Shown: one piece after another, positions 12,201 through 23,500 of the stretch
Layout: each line of letters opens with the position of its first letter
Numbering within the stretch: position 1 is the stretch's first letter
Source: Antedon mediterranea
Lineage: Eukaryota > Echinodermata > Crinoidea > Comatulida > Antedonidae
Assembly: GCF_964355755.1 (NCBI RefSeq)
Contig: NC_092673.1
Span: 31,501,001-31,565,000, forward strand
DNA length: 64,000 nt
Direction of reading: 5' to 3'
The notes under the pieces: model-generated
Databases searched by the model: none
Told to the model about the DNA's origin: nothing
The model's input: only the letters and a program-made list of their open reading frames with translations
Translations under genes and position numbers: made by a program

Positions 12201-13923
12201 GGAGGTGGGGGGGGGGGGGGGAGAGAGAAGAGAGAGATAATACAACTTTATGCATTTGAGCTTTTTAGGTGTAAACATCTGACAGTCAGTTCAAAATGAC
12301 ATTGTAGGAAACTAGGTCAAGATAGAAGGATGGCCTTTATACCTGAAGGTCAGTGTGTAGTGGATTAAACCTATGTTACAGTATGGAGGGAGTAACAGTA
12401 TGTACGAAGCATTGAGATAATTTTGCATGAAAATCATCAAAACAGTAGATGGGCTTATATACAGGTTATCTCAATGACACAATATGATATTGAAAAACCA
12501 TAATTTGGACAAACATATGGTCCTTGGAATGATAAAATAATGATTATTACGTGAAAGAAGAATACGATCATATGATATGATAAATATAGTTTTAACAAAC
12601 TGTATGTTTCATACAGTAATACTGTAACATTGTTTTATAATCTCAGAGTCTATTATTCGTTGTCATTCAATAGATGGTCCATTTATAGAGTCAGTGGTCC
12701 TGGTCCAATAAATACAATCCTTTATATTTTCATGATTTGTTACCAAATATTTCATTTTGAGAAGATGCCTCAAGAAGATTGATTTTTTTCGTGCAAAGAC
12801 TTTGACGCCTTCGCTAATCCCAACAACTGTTGCTGTAAGTAATTTTAAGCTGCTCTAAACACGCTTCTGTTGACCTTTGAGCTCTCTAAAGTCCTATAAA
12901 AACATTTGGTTAAATCTTATAGCAAATTTGAAACATTAACATCCAGCGAATGAAATCCAAAATCAGGGTAGCAAGCTAATCTCAAGAAATGTGTGCAAAA
13001 TTGAAATTTATTACATTTAACAACTATACAATATTTCTGCAGAATGTGTTCTCGAACATGAAAATATGTCTGAATTTGTCGGAAAATGTAAACTTAAATT
13101 GAATACATACGAAATAAATTAGTGAAAATGACCAGTAATGAAGATTAATTTTGAGGTGATTTTTCAGATGATGCTGTTGGCATGGCAACACTAATTTATG
13201 AGTGGGAGCTTTTTAGACACAAAATTAACTCGCTTACCATGGGTTTTAAAGAGAACATTTCTACGCCATCTTCCGCTTCTATTTCTCTTACTACCTCTAT
13301 CTTTACTAAGCAAACATGCAATAAATAGAAAACTACTAGAGGAATATGTTAGTTAATTTACAAAAGGTTGAAGAAAACATTTGTTACATTGTATACTGTA
13401 TGAAGATCACAGATAATACAACCACAAAACTGTAATAATTGTTAATGACCGATTCTAGGAATAATCCTTAGCATGTGTGGAGTACTGTAATATTTAGTGT
13501 ACCATCAACTTTCAAGACTTCCCCTATTGTGCTAATTCTGTACGTACATTAATGTACATTTGAAATACCACATTTTTATAGCACAAAACCTAAATAATGT
13601 AAACCACTGATTATCGATCCAGTACAATATTTGGACCATTAATAGATAGTTAATAGCCAATAAACTGAACTTTTAAAAAGTATGATTTTAATTTCTGCAG
13701 GTTTGGTGTTTCATAATTTGATCCTACACGCACTAAAAGCCATGTTCATATTCAAGACAACAAGTTTAATCTCCTACTAAACTGGTACTACGTACAGTCT
13801 TTGGCAATCAAAGATTTTGAATTGATTCTGCATGTATATTTACAGAAACATACCTTGATCCCCTTTGCCACCCTTCCTTCGTGACGACCTTCGCGTCTCA
13901 TCTTTCGATGGGGTTTGTCCCAT
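280..13923 (-). CDS. ABL: Abl-family non-receptor tyrosine kinase, first two coding exons (partial)
   Basis: Two minus-strand exons are seen. Exon 1 is 13854-13923: it starts MGQTPSKDE, is rich in Arg/Lys, and ends in a good donor (CAAG/GTATGT). The glycine after Met and the MGQ start match the myristoylated isoform-1b-type N-terminus of Abl kinases. Exon 2 is 280-441: after the acceptor (TTATTTCAG) it contains ISKWNSTDDIYDPD followed by VFVILYDFIGSSDGQLSVKKG, which aligns with the human Abl stretch leading into the SH3 domain (WNS..., LFVALYDF...). Exon 1 ends in phase 1 and exon 2 begins in the matching phase (G+AT gives Asp), so the join is open. The SH3 remainder, SH2 and kinase domains must lie beyond position 1. 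Family knowledge: Abl regulates actin dynamics and adhesion signalling, and the myristate docks into the kinase C-lobe for autoinhibition. The intron between the exons is 13.4 kb. Confidence 0.88.
877..1346. mobile_element. TIR element built from CTCGAAAAGAAGCCCAT palindromes
   Basis: Both ends carry AAAACCTCGAAAAGAAGCCC in inverted orientation. The interior holds many direct and inverted copies of CTCGAAAAGAAGCCCAT. A degenerate relative occurs near 49205. It is a non-coding foldback/MITE-like element in the Abl intron; the short ORFs here are artefacts of the repeat. Confidence 0.7.
1766..1943. mobile_element. MITE of the TCTACACTATCAAAC family, copy 2
   Basis: It begins GCTGTCTACACTATC and ends GGTAGACAGAGC. 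The interior has three ATATCACTACCATATTTG-like phrases. Confidence 0.75.
2217..2545. repeat. tandem array, about 70 bp period
   Basis: Five imperfect units start AGTATTGAATATTCATGATG and continue through ATGTATGCATAA. Alternating subtypes carry or lack GAAAGCACAGTGG. It lies in the Abl intron. Confidence 0.75.
3160..3360. repeat. dispersed ATGAATATTCA motifs
   Basis: Several copies of TCATGAATATTCAAATATA occur here and share the core of the 2.2-2.5 kb array. No coding sequence is seen. Confidence 0.45.
4220..4830. repeat. tandem array, about 150-156 bp period, four units
   Basis: The phrase GGTTTATCCAGGTAAGCTAG followed by GCACGAAATAAACTGCATC recurs at about 4299, 4450, 4606 and 4762. The spacers (TTCACATCCACTCATGTG, CAATCAAAAGAAAAA) are also shared. 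The middle units are nearly identical and the outer ones diverged. Confidence 0.8.
5501..5851. repeat. long inverted repeat (hairpin) with hammerhead-like core in the spacer
   Basis: Arms of about 153 bp, 5501-5653 and 5698-5851, are nearly perfect reverse complements. Both contain the reading GCCCGAAAGCTCTGCTAAC in opposite orientation, and both outer ends match AAATCCAAAGGCAAATT. The 44-bp spacer is an (AT)n run followed by GCATTGCACTGATGAAGGG. CTGATGA (5685-5691), a GGGC/GCCC stem and GAAA (5708-5711) resemble a hammerhead ribozyme core. The element sits in the Abl intron. Confidence 0.8.
6150..6610. repeat. tandem array rich in TGATCATGATCA
   Basis: Three to four units of about 140 bp share the phrases TTTAACTGAACATGTTCAGG, AGAGTTGATCATGATCAACT, GCATGTGAGCAAACTACAT and ATCATGAGAGTT. 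The units are divergent. Confidence 0.65.
7893..8052. mobile_element. MITE of the TCTACACTATCAAAC family, copy 3
   Basis: It begins AGCTCTGCCTACACTATCAA and ends TTTGATAGTGTAGACAGA. The interior carries GCCCATATATGGACATGATG. Confidence 0.8.
8128..9687. mobile_element. non-autonomous TIR element, about 1.56 kb
   Basis: Left end AGGTGATCATTATTATC and right end ATTCTAAATGATCACCT are inverted. Internally two related blocks (about 8330-8640 and 8670-8960) share phrases such as GAAATTA-GACC, GATAAT-AAATGAGCAA and GCGCTCT. No long ORF is present, and tandem CGCGCA-rich stretches occur at 9190-9330. Confidence 0.5.
9688..13853. other. Abl intron sequence without recognised genes
   Basis: The stretch is AT-rich and has no ORF with recognisable protein similarity. 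Simple-sequence tracts such as the poly-G run near 12208 are present. Nothing else could be supported. Confidence 0.5.
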
Positions 13924-13953
13924 TTCACATGGCCCTCAACGCAAACTCAACAC
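13854..13953 (-). other. ABL: Abl exon with start codon and short 5' UTR
   Basis: On the minus strand a polypyrimidine tract and acceptor (TTTTTTGACAG) end at 13954. About 30 nt of leader follow, then the ATG at 13921-13923. The exon ends at 13854 with donor GTATGT. The acceptor ahead of the ATG implies at least one upstream non-coding exon. Confidence 0.75.
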
Positions 13954-14040
13954 CTGTCAAAAAAGAAGACAACAAATATAATTCAATCTGAGAAAAAATA
14001 AAAAATGCAGATTAATAGTTATTTATAATAATAATAATAA

Positions 14041-14176
14041 AGCTGTCTACAGTACACTATCAAACAAGGGATTCTCTGATCAAACTAGTTTGACCTTCCC
14101 AAATAATATGACATAATCCTCATCATGTCCATTGGGCACATAATAGTTTTTCAGTTTGATAGTGTAGACAGAGCCT
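14041..14176. mobile_element. MITE of the TCTACACTATCAAAC family, copy 4
   Basis: It begins AGCTGTCTACAGTACACTAT and ends TTTGATAGTGTAGACAGAGC. This copy is shortened internally. It lies between the Abl coding exon and the putative 5' UTR exon. Confidence 0.75.
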
Positions 14177-14327
14177 TTATATAGTGCACAATGTTTTTAA
14201 GCGGATTCCACAAAAAAAAATATCCATGAAATGTCCTAAGAAACCAAACAATGAGAAAGAAGCCGAGGAATCATTTACACCGCTCCGTTCTCCAAGCACT
14301 TTGAAGCTTCCATAACATACTGTACGT

Positions 14328-14850
14328 ACAGCAATTAGATTCATTCTCCCCTTCAAGCTCTACTGCTGGTACCAGTGATTGGAAACGAAGAGAAAACTAA
14401 TCTTGAATGAGCTTACTAGAGTATGAACATAGGTACAGCAATTAGATTCATTCTCCCCTTCAAGCTCTACTGGTGGTACCAGTGATTGGAAACGAAGAGA
14501 AAACTGATCTTGAATGAGCTTACTAGAGTATGAACATAGGTACAGCAATTAGATTCATTCTCCCCTTCAAGCTCTACTGGTGGTACCAGTGATTGGAAAC
14601 GAAGAGAAAACTAATCTTGAATGAGCTTACTAGAGTATGAACATAGGTACAGCAATTAGATTCATTCTCCCCTTCAAGCTCTACTGGTGGTACCAGTGAT
14701 TGGAAACGAAGAGAAAACTAATCTTGAATGAGCTTACTAGAGTATGAACATAGGTACAGCAATTAGATTCATTCTACCCTTAAAGCTCTACTGGTGGTAC
14801 CAGTGATTAGAAACCAAGAGAAAACTGATCTTGAATGAGCTATAGAGCGT
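14328..14850. repeat. 107-bp tandem array, five units
   Basis: GGTACAGCAATTAGATTC recurs at 14432, 14539, 14646 and 14753, exactly 107 bp apart. A first partial unit starts at 14328 and the last unit is diverged. Central units are nearly identical, which suggests recent expansion. Confidence 0.92.
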
Positions 14851-15934
14851 GAACTGAGGGAAGTTGTGTATGCATTTCTTCAAGATGTAAAATCCATCTA
14901 CTTTCTACTTGTCTGCCAGAATATTTAAGTTTGATTTGCCCCATAATGTACTTGTTATGTACTGTATGTTATGGACGTACTATACCATCACAAGTTGAAG
15001 TCTGTCACTGAAGTGCAGTGCTAATAAAATTATTCCTATTATTAAATAAAAAGAAAATTTTTTAACAAGGGTTGAATAAAAATCTAATGATAATTAAAAG
15101 ACAGTGTATAAATAATTATTTAATAATTGCATTGCAAGTCTGGTTGATTTAAATCACACTACAGTAGAAAGTTTTTTTGTTTAATTCTAAAAATATAGCA
15201 ATGATGATATACTATACAGTACTAACTGTATAATACAAGTACTGTATTTTACGATACAAATAAACATTTAATGTAATAGTATTCTTAAAACATGAACTAA
15301 ACATTATGTTTGACTTCTGAACTTTATAACCTTAATACCCCTGCTTAATACACTAAAACCAGTAGTTCAGTAGGCTTCCCATAAATATCTACCAACTCGG
15401 CAATCTTATTACAACCTCTGCTGCTAGGAACCGTTTTCAATCAAGTCTGGGTCCAGTTACAAGGAACACAGCAGGGACCACCTAGCAGCTGAATACAAAA
15501 CTTGTAACATGGGTATTTTCTTGTATTCAATTCTACACTGTATTTTTATACCCACTGTCTCTAATATTTAGCAAAATAGAATCACACATTGAACAAAGAC
15601 AATGGAATATTGTTGATTGTAATTAAATACAGAAAGAATCAAAATTGAGGAGAGAAAACAGCACATACTATGGGAAAAATATTTAAAGTAAATACAGCCT
15701 ACAATATTATCGGTAATTTATAAAGTGGTAGCAAGAATAGAATCAGTCAAGTACCAAAAAGTCATTTTTAGTATCATTTTTTAAATAAATTTTATTTTAA
15801 AGCTTATAAATAATTATAAAGATGCAAGTTACCAATAACAATATTGATATTAGTTGATTTGAAATTGAAAAATCATGACATAATTCTATTTCATATTTGA
15901 AAACTAACACAAATGACATAAAGAAACATTAACA

Positions 15935-16095
15935 TAATATTTATTTTGAAAAATATGCAATTCTTATTTTGCAATTTCCTGTTTATATACAGCGAAATGA
16001 GAGCTGGATTACATAATATTTATTTTGAAAAATATGCAATTCTTATTTTGCAATTTCCTGTTTTATGTACAGCGAAATGAGAGCTGGATTATATT
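15935..16095. repeat. direct duplication of about 80 bp
   Basis: Two adjacent, almost identical copies run from AATATTTATTTTGAAAAATA to GCGAAATGAGAGCTGGATTA. Confidence 0.85.
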
Positions 16096-17795
16096 TTGCA
16101 AATTATTGTACGGTATTAAAAGAATCATTATAACAATATCTAAATTAATTAAAATCTTGTAGAAAAAAAAAATAAATAAAAAAGAAATCTTATGAAATTG
16201 CCACACCTCTCAGTCACAGGGCGGAAGAAAATAAAACAACACATTTTAACCAGATTTTTAATTTGTGAACATTTTTTATGATAATAACATGGAACATTTT
16301 GCAAAATGTTTAAATTTAACCAATAACAATCAAAATACCTAATCAAAAAAACTCTGTATTGAATTTGAAAGCTGTGACAAAAAAGTACAACATAATTTAT
16401 TATTTAAAACGCCATATAAATAATGCAAACGGCAATACAAAAGTAAAAGTACAATGTGTTGTTCTTATTTCCGAAGGACAAAAAAAGTACAATGTAATGT
16501 ATTATTCACAAAAGCTGTAATAATAATTGAGTAAATATTTGACATTTGGAATGTAGGCTTTTTGAAACATATTGCTGATATGAGACTTCCTTTAGCAATA
16601 ACTATACAGGGATGAATGGTGCGTTTCTGGAGGCTTTCGATAAACACTACTGCACACAATTATCTGATTGTTGCACTTTATGATTAGGTTTAAACTGTGA
16701 CCCTCCTCCCATCCTACCTCAACATTTTGCATAACCAGGACTTCTTTAAAGAGGGTATTTCAACCATTGTACAAACATTTTATAGACTTAGACCTCATTT
16801 ACGATCTGGGCCGGATGTAGACCTGGACCACCTCTCGAGGTGTGACCAGGAGAGGCTTTTACTGTATGTTTGAGCCCGATTATGCAGTGCAATGTGACCA
16901 ATAAATTGAGAAAGTAGTAGGTTGAGTAAATAGGCCGAAACAATTACATTTGGACCCGATCCTGGTACGGCTCAGGAACGGACTATAACCCAATTGTAGT
17001 TGTAAATGGGATCTTAGACATTGTAGGCCCTACTAATACTATACAGACAGTTCTTTGGCCATGCGGGAAAATGTTGTCATCTTGTAGTGAAGTGGTAAAA
17101 GTACCGATGGACAACAAAATCCAACAACTATGTTGGAGGTTGGTAGACATAGACTGCTCTACATGTCAAGTATGATACAATAACAACATTGCAAAGCTCC
17201 TTAACAATCCCTTTGGCAGTGTACTTTAGTTTTATAAATAAATTTTGGCTTCAAATGTTTGAGCTGGTTTGCTATCAATTTATGCAATTACTTCAGTTCA
17301 GTTGGCAATGATAAGATAATAAATGGTGTTAGGTTCTGGCTTGCCAACAAAATAAGTAAACTTCATGCTTGACTGAGCACGAAATTGCAACCATGTTTAT
17401 AAAGGGATGTTTATTCTTGGAAAATGATATCACTTTACAGGTATAAAGATTGGGTAATAAGTAAAGTGGCAGCGGAAAGTGATTTTAGTTCAGCAATTAC
17501 AACATAAATTAAATTTTGTCCTGAATTTTCAGTACAGTGCTTATTACTGCTAACTTGACAGGTACCTTTTTTTTAATGTTTTGTGTCTAAAAAAGTTAGT
17601 AATGTAAAATGTTGTTTCTAGTAGAATAAGTGACATGCATGAATGCCAACATCTGATTTAATAAAAAAGGGAGGTAGTTTTTAAGCTCAAGACTGCCCTC
17701 CATTTATCATCGAGACCAGGCAATACTATGGTGGTTATGCAAGAGTGGAACCCCTTCTGTTTTAATCAGACTGCATATGCTTTTACAAAGGCATA

Positions 17796-17976
17796 AGCTC
17801 TGTCTACACTATCAAACTAGTAAGTTTGACAAAAAAAAGTGTGATTTGCCCAAATACGGTAGTGGTATGCTTAAATATGGTAGTGATATGCTTAAATATG
17901 GTAGTGATATGACATCATCATGTCCATATATGGGCACATCACATTTTTTGTCACATAAAGATAGTGTAGAAAGAGT
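17796..17976. mobile_element. MITE of the TCTACACTATCAAAC family, copy 5
   Basis: It begins AGCTCTGTCTACACTATCAA and ends AAGATAGTGTAGAAAGAG. The interior repeats AAATATGGTAGTGATATG. Confidence 0.85.
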
Positions 17977-18037
17977 TTTAAATATCCTAAATTTGCTTGT
18001 GTTTCAGCTTTCTTGGAATGTCAATGGATTCAAAAAG

Positions 18038-18108
18038 AAAAAAGTTATGCACACCAGGAATCGAACTTATGCACTTCTGCTTGATATGCAAACACTCTAC
18101 TAGTAGGG
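18038..18108 (-). repeat. tRNA-like sequence (SINE head or tRNA pseudogene)
   Basis: The minus strand has a B-box-like GTTCGATTCC (complement of GGAATCGAAC) and an A-box-like TAGTAGAGTG upstream at tRNA spacing. The 5' and 3' ends do not pair into an acceptor stem, so a functional tRNA is unlikely. Confidence 0.4.
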
Positions 18109-18538
18109 CAGTCTCGATCTTATTTCTACATTGTATTCTGGAACTAATATCCTTCAATGAAAATGTTGGTCAATTGAAAATAGCCAAATCTACCCACATG
18201 ATAGTTATTCTACCTTGCCCTTAGATAGACAAAATGATCATACAAACAGTTTCGCTACAGCCTACTGTACAGGCCAATCCATGGAGGTACAAAATTATTT
18301 TTAATTATACCTCCATTCATGGCCCATCTATATACCAATTGTGGCAGTGCGATAACGCTGATGGCTATATGAATGATTTATTAATACTATTCTCTTTCCG
18401 ATTTCAAGATTAAAAATAATAAAATATATTCTCATATTCCTATAATTTTTTTCAGTAAAAAATAGTCTTTCTGTAAAAATAATTTGTGTAAAAAAATTAA
18501 TGCCAGATACGAATTTTTATATTTTCTTTTTACTCACC

Positions 18539-18990
18539 TTTCTGTATTCCTGTAATAAAGGCACCCTAAAGTTCAAATTATATTATCCGTGTTCATACGT
18601 AGTTTTACAACAGGCTATACGAGGCTAGAGGCTATACGATTAGCTCCCTCCAGGTCTAGGCTAGCGTAGCCCCAAACAAGAACGCACAGCGGAGGCCAAA
18701 TGAATGAATACCTCTCCGCCCTTGGATGAAGACTTCCCAGACGATGCTGGGCTGAAATTAGGCCTGTTTGTCGACGGCCAAATATGCTGGCTTAAGAATC
18801 CCTAACATCCATTATTTTGAATGAATTGAAGAAGAATAATTAACTTTAAATCCTGTCAATATGTTGCAGAATCAAGCTTCTAATTCTGAGACTTGCAAGC
18901 GTTGAAATTCCAACAACGATGTCTCAAAACACAGGGTTCGACCGACGGCCATGTTCGATCGTGTCTCTACTTCCGGGGTTGAAAACTGTG
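18539..18990 (-). promoter_or_regulatory. probable Abl non-coding first exon and promoter region
   Basis: The minus strand has a strong donor (GAAAG/GTGAGT) with the exon edge at 18538-18539. Upstream of it (towards 19000) the sequence is more GC-rich than its surroundings and includes an ETS-like ACTTCCGG at about 18970. Because the Abl coding exon at 13.9 kb begins at a splice acceptor, this is the best candidate for its 5' UTR exon and promoter. This is inference only; the exact transcription start cannot be read. Confidence 0.4.
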
Positions 18991-19059
18991 AAAATGGGAA
19001 GTTAAATCTGGGCAACGTTCAAAAGTTTACATATCATACATTTATATCATATCACACAA

Positions 19060-20328
19060 TATTAATTAATTTATAAATAACAATTAGTGAGGGGTGCTAT
19101 TTTTTGTGTACATACAATTACAAAATAAAAAATAAAACTTACCCCATTTGCAAAGATATGCGCTCCTATTCACGCACTTCCGTTTTACTGTACACGCATA
19201 CGCTCGACGCGAACGCTTTACGCGCACGCTCTTCCTATTTATTTGCGCGCGTACTGACAGTTTGTTGAACTTTTATAATGGATAAACACACTGCACGCGG
19301 CGATAAAATAGAAGTTCCGATTCTGTACCATATAAATTAAAAAAGGGGGGCCAACCTATAAAAAAAAATTCCAACAAAACAAACAAGAATCTTTATTTCA
19401 TTCATTTACAGCAATTTTATTCATTCTTGTTGCACTTTCGTGACAAAATTACACAATTACTTTTTCTAAGTTAGGTAGGTCTGTTTTATGTCATTTTACA
19501 TTATTGTTCGTCTCCCTGTCATCCTGATTTTTATAAGGAAAATGATCTGAATCTGAACCAGATTTCTTCTATCAGTTTCAGAAATCAGAAGTAGGATAAA
19601 CAGCGCCACCAACCATACTGTTTTCCAAAAAACTTTTGCTCTCATCATAAGTGTTTTAGACTGTCTTTTAATATATATTACAGTGCATATCATACATTAT
19701 ACAGATAGAGCTTAAACTAGAGACACAACCCCTCACCCTCCCACCAGGTGGGAGGAGGGGACATCAGTCTTGCAGACCAAATGTTTAGAACATACAGTAG
19801 TCTATATAATGTTTTCGACCACACATGTTTCAAAATTGTACATTACAGTATGTATGATGTTGCATTACAAGATGCAGTATCTAATTATACTCCTGGGTGT
19901 AAACAAGAGAATGTATTAAGACAAATCCATCCACTAGATTTAAAACTTTTATTGTGAAATTTATTTAGTACTTTCCAATGTATATTAGTGACCCATCATT
20001 TGACAATGAGCGACTTATTGACTCAACAGCTGTGTAGTAAAGTGTTGTGAAAATTGAAAAACACTCTTATTATATTATATATTAACTCCTGTTTTAATAG
20101 GCTGGTATCTTTACAAAAGTCTCCCTCCACCAGTGGAAGGAGACTTAATACTTTATTGTCAACTATATTCTATGTATGATGTCCTTGGTCACATGTCACA
20201 TGACATTGCTTCGTGTATCCTTGACCTCAAGCCTGACATCGTTATAAGTAGTGCTTCCTAAAAAATGTAATTTAGATGTTTTTAGTGAAAATATGTCTAA
20301 AATATCCACAATTTTCAAACACTAATAC
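19060..20328. other. intergenic region between Abl 5' end and SPOUT1 3' end
   Basis: It contains a CpG-rich patch at about 19140-19310 (many CGC/GCG words) with no clear gene. A minus-strand AATAAA at 20152-20157 would suit the SPOUT1 poly(A) signal. No recognisable coding sequence was found. Confidence 0.45.
20152..20157 (-). terminator. candidate poly(A) signal of SPOUT1
   Basis: AATAAA on the minus strand, about 370 nt after the SPOUT1 stop codon. Confidence 0.4.
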
Positions 20329-20334
20329 AATGGA

Positions 20335-20530
20335 ATGGGCTAATATCCTACAATAGGATAATACCGTAGGATAGCCTTACAGTATTTCCTACGGTAGGGT
20401 AATATCCTAGGATGGGCTTATACCCTACGGTGGGATAATACCGTAGGATAGGCTTATTTCCTACGAGTTAATACCTTAGGACGGGTTTATCCCCTATGGT
20501 GGGCTAATATCGTATGGCAGGCTTATACCT
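20335..20530. repeat. minisatellite of TAATACCGTAGGATAGGCTT-type units
   Basis: Degenerate alternating phrases GGGCTAATATCCTA, ATACCGTAGGATAGGC and TTATTTCCTACG repeat through the SPOUT1 3' UTR, ending next to its stop codon. Confidence 0.75.
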
Positions 20531-23500
20531 AATAACCAGCTAATGCCATAATACGTACCTCTGTTCGAATAGTTCTACTACCCTGGTTTGGACAAGTATT
20601 CAGGTAGTGGTCAAAGAGGTGGCTTGGGTCATCTGTATGCAGGTCAGGGTCAACATCAAGGGCAGATTCTAAACCCTTCAGTCCTCCAAACACAACTAGT
20701 AAATGACTGGAACAAAAAGAAAATAATTTAGACATTCATTTAAAATTGAACATTCACTTTACAGATAAATACATTTAACAGTTACAGGTTATGGTTCAAC
20801 TTATAAATATTCAGTTTAATTCTAACTATTTACATATTAATTTACATAATAATAATAAAAATATAATAAAAACTTTGGAAAATATTCAATTTCTTACTTA
20901 AATTTTGGCATTTGAAACTGATCTATACTCGTTCCCTTTTCTGATGTTCCTATGCAGATGTCATAGCCATCTGGATAAGGGCTTTGTGAAAATATGGCAC
21001 CCAAGCTGGGCGCTAGCCTCACAGAATACCCCCAATAAAGACCAGCCTCTGACCTTGGCGATGATGGAGACACAACCTTACCAGAATAATACTTCAACTC
21101 TTTGAGATAAAAAAAAATGTGTTATTACCAGTATTATAAGTATTATGAAATTTTCAAAAGTACTATACACGTAGTGTAGTTAAACTTGGGTTATGGAAAA
21201 AGCCTACATTAACTTGGCAACTACCTCAACAGGAAATTTACGAAACAGGACGGTTAGGGGAGGACGACGAATATCCTGATGTTCGCTAGAGCTTAAAATC
21301 GTAAACAGTCGACTTGGTTGAATTGTCATTAGGATGTAACGGAAGGACGTAAGAGCAATGCAAGTAATTTTACCAATCACAAGCGTTGGACTATTCCAAC
21401 TGTCGCTTGTCATTGGTCAACTCACTTGCATTGTGCTTAAGTCCTTGTGTTACGTCAAAGCTTTACCTGCAGAAGGTGACGGGTTTGTAGGTAAGCTATT
21501 TTTGTAAGATTTTAAGCAACCGCCTACAGTTTGGAGCCATTGCACCATTTACAATTTATTTATGTTTGATTATATTATGTGTTTTAACCATTAACTTTAA
21601 AATAAAAACCAATGTATTGGGTTAACTGCAATACTAACTGTCATTAGGTTCATCTTGTTTTAATTTTACTGTCACTCGAATACCGGCACTTAATTGTTTA
21701 TCAACCCTAGCCTCCTGAAAATACAATAATAATCATAGCATAAATTTTCTAACTTACTAATATTCTTTTTAAAATAAAAACATTGAAAAATTTTATTAAA
21801 CGTAGACACTATACTTTTAACCAAACAACAACAGATTGAAACAAAATTTATAAACAATTAATTTTACCTTCAACATGCCAATGTTTACATATGAACTAGG
21901 ATTATCCTTAGAAACAGGACGATTTACAACAACGCCCTCACGGTATTTACACCATTCTTGCATTCGTAAATGATGTGGACAGTCTAGCGGGTTCAACAGG
22001 CCTAAAAGAGAAATATAAAAAGTATAAAGCAAAAACAATGTCAGTAACAACAATGATGAAAAAGATTAATTATCATTTTGTAAGAGCAAATGAAAATAAG
22101 ACAAAAGTACCTGCATACTGAAGATCCACGTGTTTAGGGAAAAAACTCTTTCGCAGATATCTAAGTAAAACATAAACAAATTTTGTTTAAATAATTATAT
22201 AATAATGGTAGCATTCACCAATCAGTGTATATTATGCTATGGTTTATTGAGTTTGTCTCCTCCACTTTTTACTCGAGGTACCCGAGTCTAGGACTCTCTC
22301 ATCTTCTCCTCTTCCATCCGACACTATTGAGTAAAGAGTGCAATTTACAAAGTACTACTCCTCCCTTATTCGTTGTAGTATTGAGCTGGGATTTGGCATG
22401 AATACTGTACTACAGGGACATGTCCTCAAAGCTATAGAGCCGGATTTTAAAATTTCAAACCGGATGCAGCCATATGACGTCTCGAAGATGGTACCGTGTA
22501 GCCGTATAAACTATTTGGTAGCGAGGTCATTGATGTGTATGTGACGTCACATCCCGTCTTATGACGTCATTACAGCTTCTTTTGCTGTACCCCGAGTATC
22601 GCACATTCGTGCTTGTTTTTTTTTTTATTGAGTAAAGTCAAGAGTATTATGATCACAACAAGTGCATCAAAAAGAAGAACTCTAGTACGGAAAGAAAAAT
22701 CGCTCCCAAGTCAAGTTACACCAAGGAAATATAACAACAGGATGCTGAACTCTGGAGATCAAAGAGTTTATGCTGTGGCTGCGACATGGTCAGTTCCACG
22801 CCCTTTAACAGAAACGGCGCATCATGGAGAATATGTACATTGTACAGTACTGTGGGTATTTGTTGCAGCCAGACATAGGATCAAAGGACTGTTATGAGTG
22901 AGCTCAGTGTCTTCTTGTTAGATTGCCTGGTTACACCAAGTTCTTTGTATTTGTTAGTTGTACTTACTGGGGACATTCTAAATATTGTAAGATTCTTGCT
23001 AATTGAATGTTTGGATTTCCTTTACTTGTAATTCCTTTAAATGACTCTTTATCACTAAAAAATTAAAAAAAAACAGTAAACCAAATTCTCTATATATAAT
23101 TTATTTATGCATCATGTGTTTAATGTATTTTACTTAAATTACATAACCACATACTTCAGGCTTTGACCACTTTCATCAAAAACAATAACTTCATCTACGT
23201 TAAAAACCACCATGGCTCGAGCAATCTATAAAAGAAAACAAATATATAATAAAATCATTCTATGAATAGATTCTGTTCTACAGTATGTCTCTCAGAATTC
23301 AATTTAAAAAACATATTGTAAATGTTACTACAGTACAGTAATCCTGTATATAATGAGGCTGTAGCCAAGACAGTCAATAACTTACCTGTCCAGCTAAGTA
23401 TGTTCTCAGCTCAGGAGACTGAGCATTAGCAAGAATAGATCCTGGAACAGCAATACTCACAGTGTAATTGTCATCTGTAACAAATGATAAAGTACAATCA

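Noticed and set aside
14328-14850. A CRISPR array
   Set aside because: The 107-bp units abut without unique spacers and the context is a eukaryotic intron.
17777-18103. A 108-residue plus-strand ORF with YGSGMLKYGSDML repeats
   Set aside because: It lies in a MITE and its periodicity comes from the element's repeated AAATATGGTAGTGATATG phrase.
18038-18108. A functional tRNA gene
   Set aside because: B-box-like sequence is present but the ends do not pair into an acceptor stem.
22613-22897. A 94-residue plus-strand ORF within the SPOUT1 gene
   Set aside because: Opposite strand to SPOUT1, inside an intron, no recognisable protein motif.
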